The notes under the pieces are model-generated. The model saw only the letters and a list, made by a program, of their open reading frames with translations. It ran no database searches and was not told the origin of the DNA. Below are positions 33,146 through 43,964 of a stretch of 64,000 nucleotides of DNA, piece by piece; within the stretch, counting starts at the first letter, position 1, and each line of letters begins with the position of its first letter. The translations under genes were made by a program, and so were the position numbers. This DNA is from Nicotiana tabacum (Eukaryota > Streptophyta > Magnoliopsida > Solanales > Solanaceae): contig NC_134081.1 of assembly GCF_000715075.1 (NCBI RefSeq), forward strand, positions 108,550,108-108,614,107. Reading direction: 5' to 3'.

Positions 33146-35405
33146 AAAATTAGTTTCTCTACATGCACGTTGCGCGTGTATTCTCTCTTAATGGGTATAA
33201 TTTTATTAAAATTATATAAATATTATATTTAAAATTGTGTTGAGCTATATAATAAAAGGAAAAGACAAAGTGTAAGTAAGAGAAAATGATGATTGTTAAT
33301 TCCATTTAGCCAGTTCAATAAAAATTAAAAATTAAGTAAGAAACTCTACCTTAAAAGTCAACAATAAAATTTGTTCAAGTTCTTATAATTTCATTATTTA
33401 TATTTCACAAGTTATCGTACTTTTTTTTAAGTTTTAGAAATAACATATAATCTGTTGCAGATATCTGAACTTTTATGAAAAGCTATTTATTATCTATCTT
33501 AAATACAAACAGAGTTAGCTGACTAAGAAAAGATATTTTATTTTTCAGACGAGCAAAAGCAGCTTGCTCTATTTATTTAATATATAAAATGTTATAGGAA
33601 TCGTCTCCAATAATTAGAAAATTCGAATCCAGCCTCTACATTTTGAATAATCTACTTTTCCTTCGTTTTGGAAAGAGCCTTCTTTATCTACCAAGCACCT
33701 AACCATGCGCTCATATGTTGTCATTTTCTGGAACCAACAGTTTATGATTATAGTGAAAACTTACTATTGATAGATTCTGAAATAATTATGTTAATGCTAT
33801 CCAACATGGAGTGAAAATATAGAATTCATATTAAAATTAAAATCAAATTTATTCTTTCAACCAAGTTCCAAAGATATCATATTTTAGTTTCCATGAGTTC
33901 TCATTTAAATAGGAACTTGTTAGAAATAAGTTCTAACAAGTTCTAAAACATTTTTAAGAGATATATTTTATAAAGATACTTGGTTTATTATGAGTTTTTA
34001 AATTATGTTGTGCTTATTTTTTCTTCCATAAAGCATATTTATAAATAATTTTCTGTCAATCATAACCCAAAAGTTTCTTTTTTACTGATAAGTTTTTTTT
34101 GATAAATGGCAAGTGCTTTAATATTACTTTGATTTCTGCCCTAATTTGTTATATAATAGCTTTGCTAACAACACTTTTTAATTGAATATTTTATTATTTT
34201 GTTGTGGTCTTCTTAATTAAGGATTATCATATAATTTATTATACTCCTAAATTTAAGCATGTATAGACATCTTCTTGAGCTTTAAAATTACAAAAATTCT
34301 ACAACGGCAAAAGTTGTCTTACAAAAATATACTATATGCTATTAATCAATATGCTTGATCCTACCGTCACCTTTATAAATCATGAGAGTCGGACATATAT
34401 CTTTCTGAAGTTTGTATCTTTTTAATTACCTTTTCTAACTTGTATCTTTTTATTCCTAAACATATTTAATACTACATGATAATTTTGACCTCTCTTTCCT
34501 TCACTTGAATAAATTCATAAAAGAAAATCACGCAGAGATCATACTCATCTGTCTGCTTTAATATCCAAAGTAGATCAAGAAAAGAAACTAAATCAGAAAT
34601 TTATTATTAAAACATATGAAACGTGGTCAATAATAAAAAATAATGCAAGTTACTAATATTTTAAACAAAGAATTTGCACCCTTGTATCTTTGTCAGCGAC
34701 AAATAGCACCAAAAGTAATTCAACAAATTAATAAGCCACAACTTAAACAACATGCTTCAGGAGGCAATATAACCGCTTATATAGTGATAGGAGATGGTTA
34801 ATTTAAAGTGTCCTTGTCCGTGTGATATTGGTTCCAACAGTAGGTAGGAGGCTTAACTCTTAAAACATATGATTATTTATGTATTGCTTTTGCCTTTTGC
34901 TAGTATATTTGTGTCACTAAAATAAATGATTTTATGGATAATTTCGTAGAAAGGCATTAAAAGAATGAAATGGAAAGAGAACATTTATTTCATTAAGTGA
35001 CGATTTGTTTCTTAAGCCCTTGGGTTCACGATCCTTTTTTCTCCGACATTTTTTATCATAATCTTCACGTCTCAAATCTTTCTGCCATTTACCCAAATCA
35101 AAGAGAATTTCATTTAGCATTACTCCATTACTCCACTGGTTTTCATTTAGCATTACTCCACCACCAGTGACACAAGCCTTTTATAGACAAGCTTTAGTTT
35201 TAAAAAATCCTTAGTGCAGCCAATAGTTTAACTAATTTCTACGGAAAAGTTAGTAACACAATTGGAAAGACACAACCTTTCCAACAAAGGACACAACAAT
35301 ATTTTTTAATTCCTTGACTTTTAAAAAAAAATTATAAGTAGGATGTTTTGATTATTTATAAGGGTATTTTAGTAATTCAACTTTTAAATTTTAGGCTTCC
35401 CACTT
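33146..35405. other. AT-rich intergenic sequence
   Basis: No gene or RNA is recognised. Notable small items are a near-palindrome ACATGCACGTTGCGCGTGT at 33161-33179, a perfect 13-base hairpin at 33913-33943, and a TTTCATTTAGCATTACTCCA block present twice at about 35108 and 35143. Confidence 0.5.
33913..33943. other. Perfect 13-bp hairpin
   Basis: GAACTTGTTAGAA, five bases ATAAG, then TTCTAACAAGTTC. The pairing is exact. It lies in AT-rich spacer with no gene nearby. Confidence 0.85.
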
Positions 35406-35406
35406 T

Positions 35407-35823
35407 TAAGTATCTATGAACGTGCGTTGCACGTTAATAATGACACATAATTATTTAAATATTTATTTATACGAAGGAACAATAAAATTTAATTAATAAG
35501 AGAAAATTTATGTATAATAATACAACAATCATCTAAATGCCGAAAAATATTATTACATTAGCATAATATTTGAATTTAAAATAAAAGAACATCATCAAAA
35601 CTTACACAAATGATCAATTTTGTCATGTTAGTTAGATAATTATGTATTATAATTTAAAAGTATTTAATGTGATGGTATCTTAAAGAACACTTCTTTGTGG
35701 ACAATATTTTTTTGTGTATGTTTCCTCCTAAGCTCTGCCTTAACCAAAACTCTTGTTGTCGATCTTGATATCCCTCTTGAAAGTGCAACATACATTTGTT
35801 CGTGCAAGAAAATATATTGCGTT
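35407..35823 (-). pseudogene. C-terminal scrap of a PIF1/Helitron-type helicase
   Basis: On the minus strand 35823-35664 reads LHEQMYVALSRGISRSTTRV then LVKAELRRKHTQKNIVHKEV and a stop. The YVALSRG motif is the conserved motif VI of PIF1-like helicases, and the following strand-helix matches Helitron RepHel C-termini in plants. About 230 bases beyond the stop lies a hairpin ACGTGCAACGCACGT (35420-35434), the kind of structure found just inside Helitron 3' ends, although the expected CTRR terminus is not clear. The upstream helicase motifs are not recognisable to the right. Confidence 0.6.
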
Positions 35824-37865
35824 AAATATAGTCTAATATTTAGTATGTTTGTCCTTGTACTTTATTTATTATATTTGTAAAATATAAGCATACTAAAAAT
35901 TATTTTCACACAAATTTAAAAGGATATTCTTTAGTTTCGGAAGACAAAAGTTAAATTCATGGATAAGAATATACTTAGAAGCACATTGACCAGTATCATA
36001 ATTTTTGCATGTGTGACGTTATTGTCAAAACTTCTATATACCATTTGTGTGCTATTACATAGGCTATTCGGCGTATTTAAGTTTTACAGTAGCATGACGG
36101 GCATATTTTACTTCAATATCAACCTATATACAATGGAAGATCAACTTAGTCTATTATATATACGGTGACACTAACATACGTAAGAAATAATAAACTTGAC
36201 AACAAGCATGCATGGTAGAGGGTCGTTTGGTATTAAAGTATTTAAGTATTCTTCTTGGTAATAATTATTGGTATCATTTTCTGTTGAGCCAAAAATAGAA
36301 AAATATTTTATTTTTACTATAGAATTTTGCAATCAACCTTTTATTTAATTGATCAACATATTCATTTCTGCTACCTAAGATATTTTTTTAATTCTATCAT
36401 GCGATTTTCACAAATTACGTTTTAATCTAATGATAGAAATGTCTTTTATTAAATGCACTACTATTACCATTGAGATTGATAACCAAGTGTTCAAGAAGAA
36501 CCAAATCATCTTTTATTGGATGCTCTTATTTGTTTCTGACACGAAGCAAGAAGACACTGAATGCTGGATTTGTTCTTACTTTACATTTCTTGTCAGTTGA
36601 ATCTTTTTCATTTGAGGCCAGAAGTATAACTTTGGCAAGCTATTTACAGTCTTTGCTTTTGTCTATTTTGGAACTACTGGTAATACTTTGACATAAATTA
36701 CCTCTCAAATCATTAATTTTTCACCAAACGGTTCATTAATATCCAATATATCTATCTCTCGAACTTTGTTTGACACTTAGCCAAAAGTGATTCATCCCAT
36801 ATTATCAATTTTTTTTTTCTTATAAATTTAGCACAATTGCTCTGCTTTGATATATTTGTGATGGTTATTTAAGGTGTTTGAAGAGATATATCAAATCTAA
36901 AGTGGGTTGCCTCACAATAAAATCGTTGTTGGTACACCACTTTCTATTATTGCTAACAGTCTCATGCCTCTTGATATGATATTTGCAAGAAATGTGTGAC
37001 ATAGAAATATTATTTCGATTCCGCTAGAGCCTTCTACAAAGAATAATCATGTTATACTTTTTATAGTATAGTCTTGAAAGTTTGTTCTTGTTTGGGATAT
37101 AGCTTTGATAGTGCTTCCGGACACTTGTATAGCATTATGATTCTTAATAATATATTAGCCTTTTTACTTTGTGTTCTAACGCTCTTTTTATGGAATAAAT
37201 ATATGTACCCTAAGATTGTTTTTTAACATGAATAAGAATTTTACTAATATGATGAATTTAAAAAAATAATTGAATTGGATTCTCTTGCCAAATAATTAAT
37301 TAAAAGATTTAATTATTTGATTTTAATATAAAAAATAATTTATTCTATGATGATTTAGATCTTAATATTAGTTCATCTCTTGTTTTGAATATTTAATCTT
37401 AATTATAATTTTATCCACCATAAATTTTATTTTCAAAGAGTGAAAGATTTATATGACATTTCACTTTTAGAACTTTATGGTTGTAGAACCATTAGTAGTA
37501 TTGACTCTTACCTACCATTTTTTTCTCTTTCTCATACATTTATATTCTTAAATATTTTTTTAGTTGTTGTTTAATAATTGGGTATTTTTTAATATTACAC
37601 AAAAAATTGATTAAAAAATATTATTTGAGTAGGAAAATAATTCAAATATAATATAAAAATATATTATCGTGGGGTTATTTTTTTTCTCAATTTCAAACAT
37701 TTCATTAATATTACTTTTTTTTTTGGTATTGGACATTATGTAGTGGTAATGTATTGCCAATACGGAGGATTTTGATGAAATTAATTTTATTAAACCTTCC
37801 TACATATTTTTAATAAGAATTTAATAGACAAATTTTATTAATTTTAAAATCTTAAATATTCAAAA
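35824..37865. other. AT-rich sequence, possibly eroded Helitron interior
   Basis: No intact gene. Short open frames at 35959-36168 and 36470-36691 (+) have no recognisable domains. On the minus strand near 36600 a short Lys-rich segment (DSTDKKCKVRTNPAFSVFF) is open but cannot be assigned. Confidence 0.4.
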
Positions 37866-38547
37866 TGTAACGACCCGACTTGTCGTTTTAAGAATTTACG
37901 CCTCGTTCAGTGACTTAAGGTTTCGAGCAGCCTCGCAATATGTATTATGACCCGCGTGTGTGGTAGAGTTTGAATTACGGATGATTCAGAATGATTTGGG
38001 ACACTTAGTTCCTAAAAAGAGAGCTTAAGTTTTAGAATTTTGACCGTAGTCAGAACAATATGAAGACGACTCCGGAATGGAGTTCTGTTAGCTCCGTATG
38101 ATAATTTTGGACTTAGGAGTGTGTCCGAAAAATTATTTGGAGGCCCGTAGTGGAATTAAGCTTGAAATGGCGAAACTCAAAATTTTAGAAATTTTGACCG
38201 GGGGGTTGACTTTTTGATATTGGGGTCGAAATGCGATTCCGAGAGTTGAAACAGCTCTGTTATGTTATTTGGGACTTGCCTACAAAATTTGACATCATTC
38301 CGGGTTGGTTTGATAAGTTTCGGCACGAGTTTTAGAAGTTGGAAGTTTTTGAACTTCAAAAGTTCGATTTGTGGTGCAATTTGTATATTTGGCATAATTG
38401 ATGTGATTTGAAACCTCGAGAGAGTCCGTGATATGTTATGGGACTTGTTAGCATGATTGGACGGGGTCCCGAGGGGCTCAGGTGTGTTTCGGAGTGGTTT
38501 TGGACCAAATTGGAACTGTTTGGACTGTTGTTGCTGAAGTCTGGTTT

Positions 38548-38815
38548 CCTTCTTCGCGAACGCGAAGGGAGTCCCGCGTTCGCGAAGAGGAGTTTGAGGG
38601 GCTGATGATTTGTCCTTCGCGAACGCGAAGCTTGAAACGCGAAATCGAAGGAGTTGGTCAGCTGGTCATCGCGAACGCGACGAGCACTTCGCGAACGCGA
38701 AAAAGAAATGATGGGGCAGAAGCAGTTGGCCTTCGCGAACGCGATGCTTGTCATGCGAACGCGAAGAAGGATTGGAGGCAGCTGGATTTTTGGCCTTCGT
38801 GAACGCGAAGAAGGT
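38548..38815 (+). repeat. TTCGCGAACGCGAAG array in LTR
   Basis: Nine or so copies of TTCGCGAACGCGAAG-like motifs, each with the palindrome TTCGCGAA, spaced irregularly by 5-40 bases. It lies between the flank GGGGTCCCGAGGGGCTC (about 38463) and CTGGGCAGAATTAAAA (38820), the same two flanks that bracket different arrays in the LTRs near 7.5 and 8.5 kb. Confidence 0.85.
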
Positions 38816-38931
38816 ATATCTGGGCAGAATTAAAAGTCCCAAAAATGAGGGTTTGAGATCATAACTCAAAATCAAATTGGGAGCTCGGTACAAGGCGATT
38901 TTTGGAGAGATTCTTGCGTGGGTGTTTGGGG

Positions 38932-40644
38932 CAAGTGATTCTTATCCAATTTTGATTAATTTTCATTAGTATGTCTTTGAATCCATCATTTAATTCAGAT
39001 TTAATGGAAGAAAAATCAAAATTTTTGTAAAATCTTTCAAAAACGAAAATTTAAGATTTGGAGGTCGATTTGTTATTAGAATTCGATAAAATTGGTATGG
39101 TTGAACTCGTATCGGAATGAGTGTTCGGATTTCATAAATATTATGTCGGGTTCTGAGAGGCGAGTCCCGCGTTGACTTTTTGGAATAAATTTTTAAGTCG
39201 ACGCATTATCATCCGGAATTATTTTCGATGAATTTTAATGAAGTTATATAATTAATTTGGATAGATTTGAACGGCCCTGAGGTCAATTCAAGCAAGAAGG
39301 ATATTTTGGAATATCGGCCTAACTTCAAAAGGTAAGTGTCTTGCTTAACCTCGAGTGGAAAAAATTCCCCTTAGGCATTGAGTGTTATGTGCAACTTGGG
39401 TAATTGAAAACTATGTACGCGAGGTGACGAGTACGTACTTAGTTTATATGTGTAAATTCTATTGAGTTAAAGTCTTGAGCATATTGTGTAGAAAATTGAA
39501 TAATTATTGGCATATATTTAATCATCTACTTGTCGTGCCTAAACCCTTGTTGTTGACTATGTTGTTATATGACAATGTGATGTGATTATTATTTGATTAT
39601 TTATAAAATTTTGTGAATTTGTTGGCTTGATAATTATTGGAATTTAATTTTATTTTGGATTTTTCCCTTTGTAAATAATTAATTAAATGAGCTTAAGAAG
39701 AGGTATTTATATAATTATTAAAAATTTGATCTTTTATGAAGACTTTGCTTTATGTTGAGTAATTTCTATCTCTATTGATTGTTTATGGGGTAAGTGATTC
39801 TTATCCAGTTTTGATTAATTTCCATGATTATGTCTTTGAATCCATTATTTAATTCGGATTTAATGGAAGAAAAATCAAGATTTTTGTAAAATCTTCCAAA
39901 AACGAAAATTTAAGATTTGGAGATCGATTTGTTATTAGAATTCGATAAAATTGGTATGGTTGAACTCGTATCGGAATGGGTGTTCGGATTTCATAAATAT
40001 TATAACGGATCCCGCGCTGACTTTTGTTGACTTTTTGGAATAAATTTTTAAGTCGACGTATTATCATCCGGAATTATTTTTGATTAATTTTAATGAAGTT
40101 ATACAATTAATTTGGATAGATTTGAACGGCCCGGAGATCAATTCAAGCAAGAAGGATATTTTGGAATATCATCCTAACTTCAAAAGGTAAGTGTCTTGCT
40201 TAACCTCGAGTGGGGAAAATTCCCCTTAGGCATTGAGTCTTATGTGCAACTTGGGTAATTGAAAACCATGTACGTGAGGTGACGAGTACGTACTTGGTTT
40301 ATATGTGTAAATTTTATTGAGTTAAAGTCTTGAGCATATTGTGCAGAAAATTGAATAATTATTGGCATATATTTAATCATCTACTTGTCGTGTCTAAACC
40401 CTTGTTGTTGACTATGTTGTTATATGACAATGTGATGTGATTGTTATTTGATTATTTATGAAATTTCGTGAATTTGCTGGCTTGATAATTATTGGAATTT
40501 AATTTCATTTTGAATTTTTCCCTCTGTAAATAATTAATTAAATGAGCTTAAGAAGAGGTGTTTATATAATTATTGAAAATTTGATATTTTATGAAGATTT
40601 TGCTTAATGTTGAGTAATTTCTATCTCTATTGATTGTTTTGGGG
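38932..40644 (+). repeat. Tandem duplication of about 859 bp inside the solo LTR
   Basis: Copy 1 (38932-39790) and copy 2 (39791-40644) both begin AAGTGATTCTTATCCA within the first two bases and end CTCTATTGATTGTTT-TGGGG. They stay closely similar throughout, with small indels such as loss of a TCTGAGAGGCGAG block in copy 2 near 40010. This is a recent, clean head-to-tail duplication. Confidence 0.9.
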
Positions 40645-40904
40645 TGTTGTATACATTGTGGGGAGCATTTGGCTATGTGCTGTAAAATTAATTAACTTGG
40701 TTGTAGCTTTGAAATTTGGTTGTGGCCATCGGGTAAATTGTGATATGAATTGATTTTTGTTATGTTGTGATAATTTTCTGTGTAAATTGTTGTGTTGTGT
40801 GAGTTGTTATTTTGGGGAGATAAGGGTGGTATTTCACCGTTGATATTATGTGGTTATAAGGGTGGCATTTTATTATTGTGTTTGTTGGCTATTGATATTG
40901 TCTG

Positions 40905-41430
40905 GGCGGAGCGATAAGGGTGGATATAGGAGCAATAAAGGTGGCAATAGGAGCGATAAGGGTGGCTATTAATATTGTCTGGGCGGAGCAATAAGGGTGG
41001 CTATAGGAGCGATAAGGGTAACAATAGGAGCGATAAGAGTGGCAATAGGAGCGATAAGGGTGGCTATTGTCAGGGACGATATGTGATGATGTGGGGTTGT
41101 GGTGTTCAAAATTTTCATGTGATGTTGTGATTTTCTTGTGTTTATTTTTATACCTTGTGCAACTTGTCTTGTTGTTAGTAAATTGATAATAATCTGATTT
41201 TGTTGAAATTGGGAGCATGTGGCTATTGCGAGGCGGTTTATAAAATGAAATGTGGGCACGAGGTGCCGTGAATTGTCCGTGCAGTTGTGATATAAAATAT
41301 GGGCACGAGGTGCTGTGATGAAATGATAATGATATTTGGCACGTGAATTATTCGTGCAGTTGTGATATGAAATAAGGGCACGAGGTGCCAGGCAAATATG
41401 ATGATTTAATTATGGGCACGAGGTGCCGTG
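40905..41430 (+). repeat. Two minisatellite patches in the solo LTR
   Basis: At 40905-41075 a unit of about 21 bases, close to GGAGCGATAAGGGTGGCAATA, repeats about seven times. At 41250-41430 a GGGCACGAGGTGCCGTGAA-type unit recurs three to four times, about 45-60 bases apart. Translated frames across the first (ATLIAPIATLIAP) are repeat artefacts. Confidence 0.8.
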
Positions 41431-42177
41431 AAAATATGAAAATGGGCTGAGACCTGTATTTTGATGATTTTGAAATAAGGTGTCACATGGTGACTTTTTA
41501 ATTGAAAGAATTATATTCAAAATATTTATTTGAAAGGATTTTTACTTAGAAAGTATCATATAAAGAATTGTATTTTGAAAGATATTTATTTGAGAAAATT
41601 GTATTTGAAAAGATTTATTGAAAGAATTATATTTGAAAAATAATTATTTGAGAGAATTATATTTGAAAGAGAGTTATCTGGAAGAATTATGTGAAAGACA
41701 TTTATTTGAAGGGCTTGATTTAATTGGGTGTAATTGTGTTTATTAATTGTTGAGTGATATTAATGGTGTTCTTGTTGTCTGTTGTACATATCACTGGTTG
41801 TTTTATCCTGCCTTTATTATTATTTGTTTCCTATTATTTTGTATATTATATTGCACAGGTTATTAGACTAGTGAGTGTCTTGACTGTACCTCGTCTCTAC
41901 TCCATTGAGGCTAGTCTTGATACTTATTGGGCACCGCTGTGGTGTGCTCACTCTACTCTTCTGCACATTTCATTTCATTGTACTGTTAATTTGTAATCAA
42001 ACAGTATTGTATATTCGGTCCTTGTGATCATTCCATATATTCAGACTACCAGTCTTTGGAGGTTGTGTATTGTAATTATTTCCGTTGTTAGATTTTTTTT
42101 TTAAAATGGCTTCAAAATGTAACAAAAAAATCGGCTTAGCCATCACAACGCCTGTGGTGGGATTTTGGGTCGTGACA

Positions 42178-42704
42178 AAAAAATAGCATATAAGGTATTG
42201 TAGTCCAAACAATAAATTATTACAGTTATGCCCTTTTCCTATGAGTTCTTCTGTTTAATATTTTAGGGTTATTTTGGTATATTAATATTGTATTTATGCT
42301 TTTATAATAATATAGGCTTTCCTTTTTCTAAATGGGTTTGGACAATATAATACATTCTCAAATTAAATTAGTAATAGGACATTATAATACGCTTTCAAAT
42401 TAAATTAGTAATAGAAATTTTTAAGAAGTATATCGTAACAGTAATAAGATTACATGACTAAAGATATTTGTTCAATTTTATATGAATTAAACAGATGGAA
42501 AGTAATTATACTAATAGGATTACTAAAGGTAATCATGTAGGATTTCTAACGTGTAATATTATGTCCTAAAACTAATAAGATTATAAGGCTAATGTCTAGA
42601 ATTCTGATTATGTTCTTTATGTGAGTTATTATGCTTAATATTAAAAGTTTATTTTTGTAATCCAACATTTTATTTATGCTTTTATAATTATATATATATA
42701 TATA
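42178..42704. other. AT-rich spacer with a TA microsatellite
   Basis: No gene is seen. A (TA)n run lies at about 42690-42709. Confidence 0.5.
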
Positions 42705-42989
42705 TATAGATAATCGTTGGCTAACGGTGCAAAAACGACCATTTTTAAAATTTAAAAAAAAAACTTAAGAGTACCGATACGGGTACCAGTACTGACCGGT
42801 CTGGTACCTTAAGGGTACTAACCGGACCGGTACTAAGGGTATTTTTTCCGGTACCCTCCCATTAGCCTTACCCTTTACCCAAATCCCTACCCCCAATTCG
42901 GACCAGTACAGGTACCGGTACAAACCGATACGGGTACCGGTACAAACCGATACGGGTACTGGTAATACCCTCCCCTGAGACAGCCCTAG
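42705..42989 (-). mobile_element. hAT-like transposon end (GGTACC-rich)
   Basis: On the minus strand from 42989 it reads CTAGGGCTGTCTCAGGGGAG then GGTATTACC. It continues through many GGTACC / CGGTACCCG sub-terminal repeats and an AT-run to GTCGTTTTTGCACCGTTAGCC. The order matches 32213-33145 read in the opposite direction. The CAGGGCTG-type terminus and clustered sub-terminal repeats are typical of hAT elements. Whether both ends belong to one element is unresolved. Confidence 0.5.
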
Positions 42990-43964
42990 TGGTGGGTTTG
43001 AGTCACCAAAGGAGCAATAGCTCCAACAAAGGTGATAAGCGTGGGGGGGGGGATTTTTAAAAAAAATAGATTTAAAAGAAAATTTGGTTTGTCTAAAAAA
43101 TTATTAAAAGGGAATCGAAAAACATTAATCATGTTACAAATCAATATAGTAGCTTTTATGTTCGAATAACGGGAAGAATGACCAAATCGAAAAGTTTAAA
43201 GTAATATCTTTCACTCGCCGGGGGAAAATGCTGTTTTTCTGCTAGAAAACTCGTAGGCTTCTGTTAGCATCAAAATGTTAAAAGATTTAGTCCTTTACCA
43301 TTAGAGAATTACAAGGAAAAAGGTCTATGAAAAGACACATACAAGTTATCATTTTTACAATATGATCTCATTCCAAAACAAAGAACATGTTGACATATCA
43401 ACTCAAGCGTTTTGAGTCAATTTTCAGAACACTCCCTAACCGAAATAATAAAAGAACCCACAATAAATCATAACGTCTCTCACTCCAAAACAGCGCTAAG
43501 GATAAAGAGGACACAAAACTCAAAAGATTAAAATAATATTGACCTATTCTTAACGAACAAAAGAAGACCAAACAGCAAACATGACACGGTATCAAAACGA
43601 CCTAATGGTCTAGAAAACAAAATATTAACAGAAAACGAAAGAAGAAAAGCGAAAGTTGCAGAAACCACGAACCACGTGCTCTCAAAATCTTGTATACTTG
43701 TTTTGCTTCTATATGGTTTCCTTGAAACAAATGGATAAACCCTCTCTTTTTCCTTGTACACATCTATCTAAGCTAACATCTAAGAATAATGATACAGAAT
43801 GTACATCCATTAGAATCTATACACAAAGTTTCATAAAATCCTGTCAAAGATGGACCTCCACAGGCTTCTCTAAAAAAGGCCATGAGGCTGTGTTCCTCCT
43901 ATTTCAATTCGGGAATAATTGGCCATTTCAACTGTATTTCTGAAAAACCAATATAACACTGTTT
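42990..43964. other. Intergenic region downstream of the EPCR-type gene
   Basis: No gene is recognised. The part next to 43964 presumably includes the 3' UTR of the minus-strand gene. Open frames here (43398-43761) show no domains. Confidence 0.5.

Larger units (their letters stand above)
37866..42177 (+). repeat. Solo LTR of a gypsy chromovirus, 4.3 kb, with internal duplications
   Basis: It starts TGTAACGACCCG and ends GGGTCGTGACA, the same ends as the LTRs at 5423-8321 but in plus orientation. Flanking pentamers are CAAAA and AAAAA, consistent with a 5-bp target duplication carrying one change. There is no PBS or coding region on either side. Internal features are a TTCGCGAACGCGAAG array at 38548-38815, an 859-bp tandem duplication at 38932-40644, and minisatellites at 40905-41075 and 41250-41430. 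The duplication explains much of the extra length over the 2.9-kb LTR. Confidence 0.85.

Noticed and set aside
40889..41259. Minus-strand frames with ATLIAPIATLIAP repeats
   Set aside because: They arise from the about 21-base minisatellite in the solo LTR and are not a protein gene.
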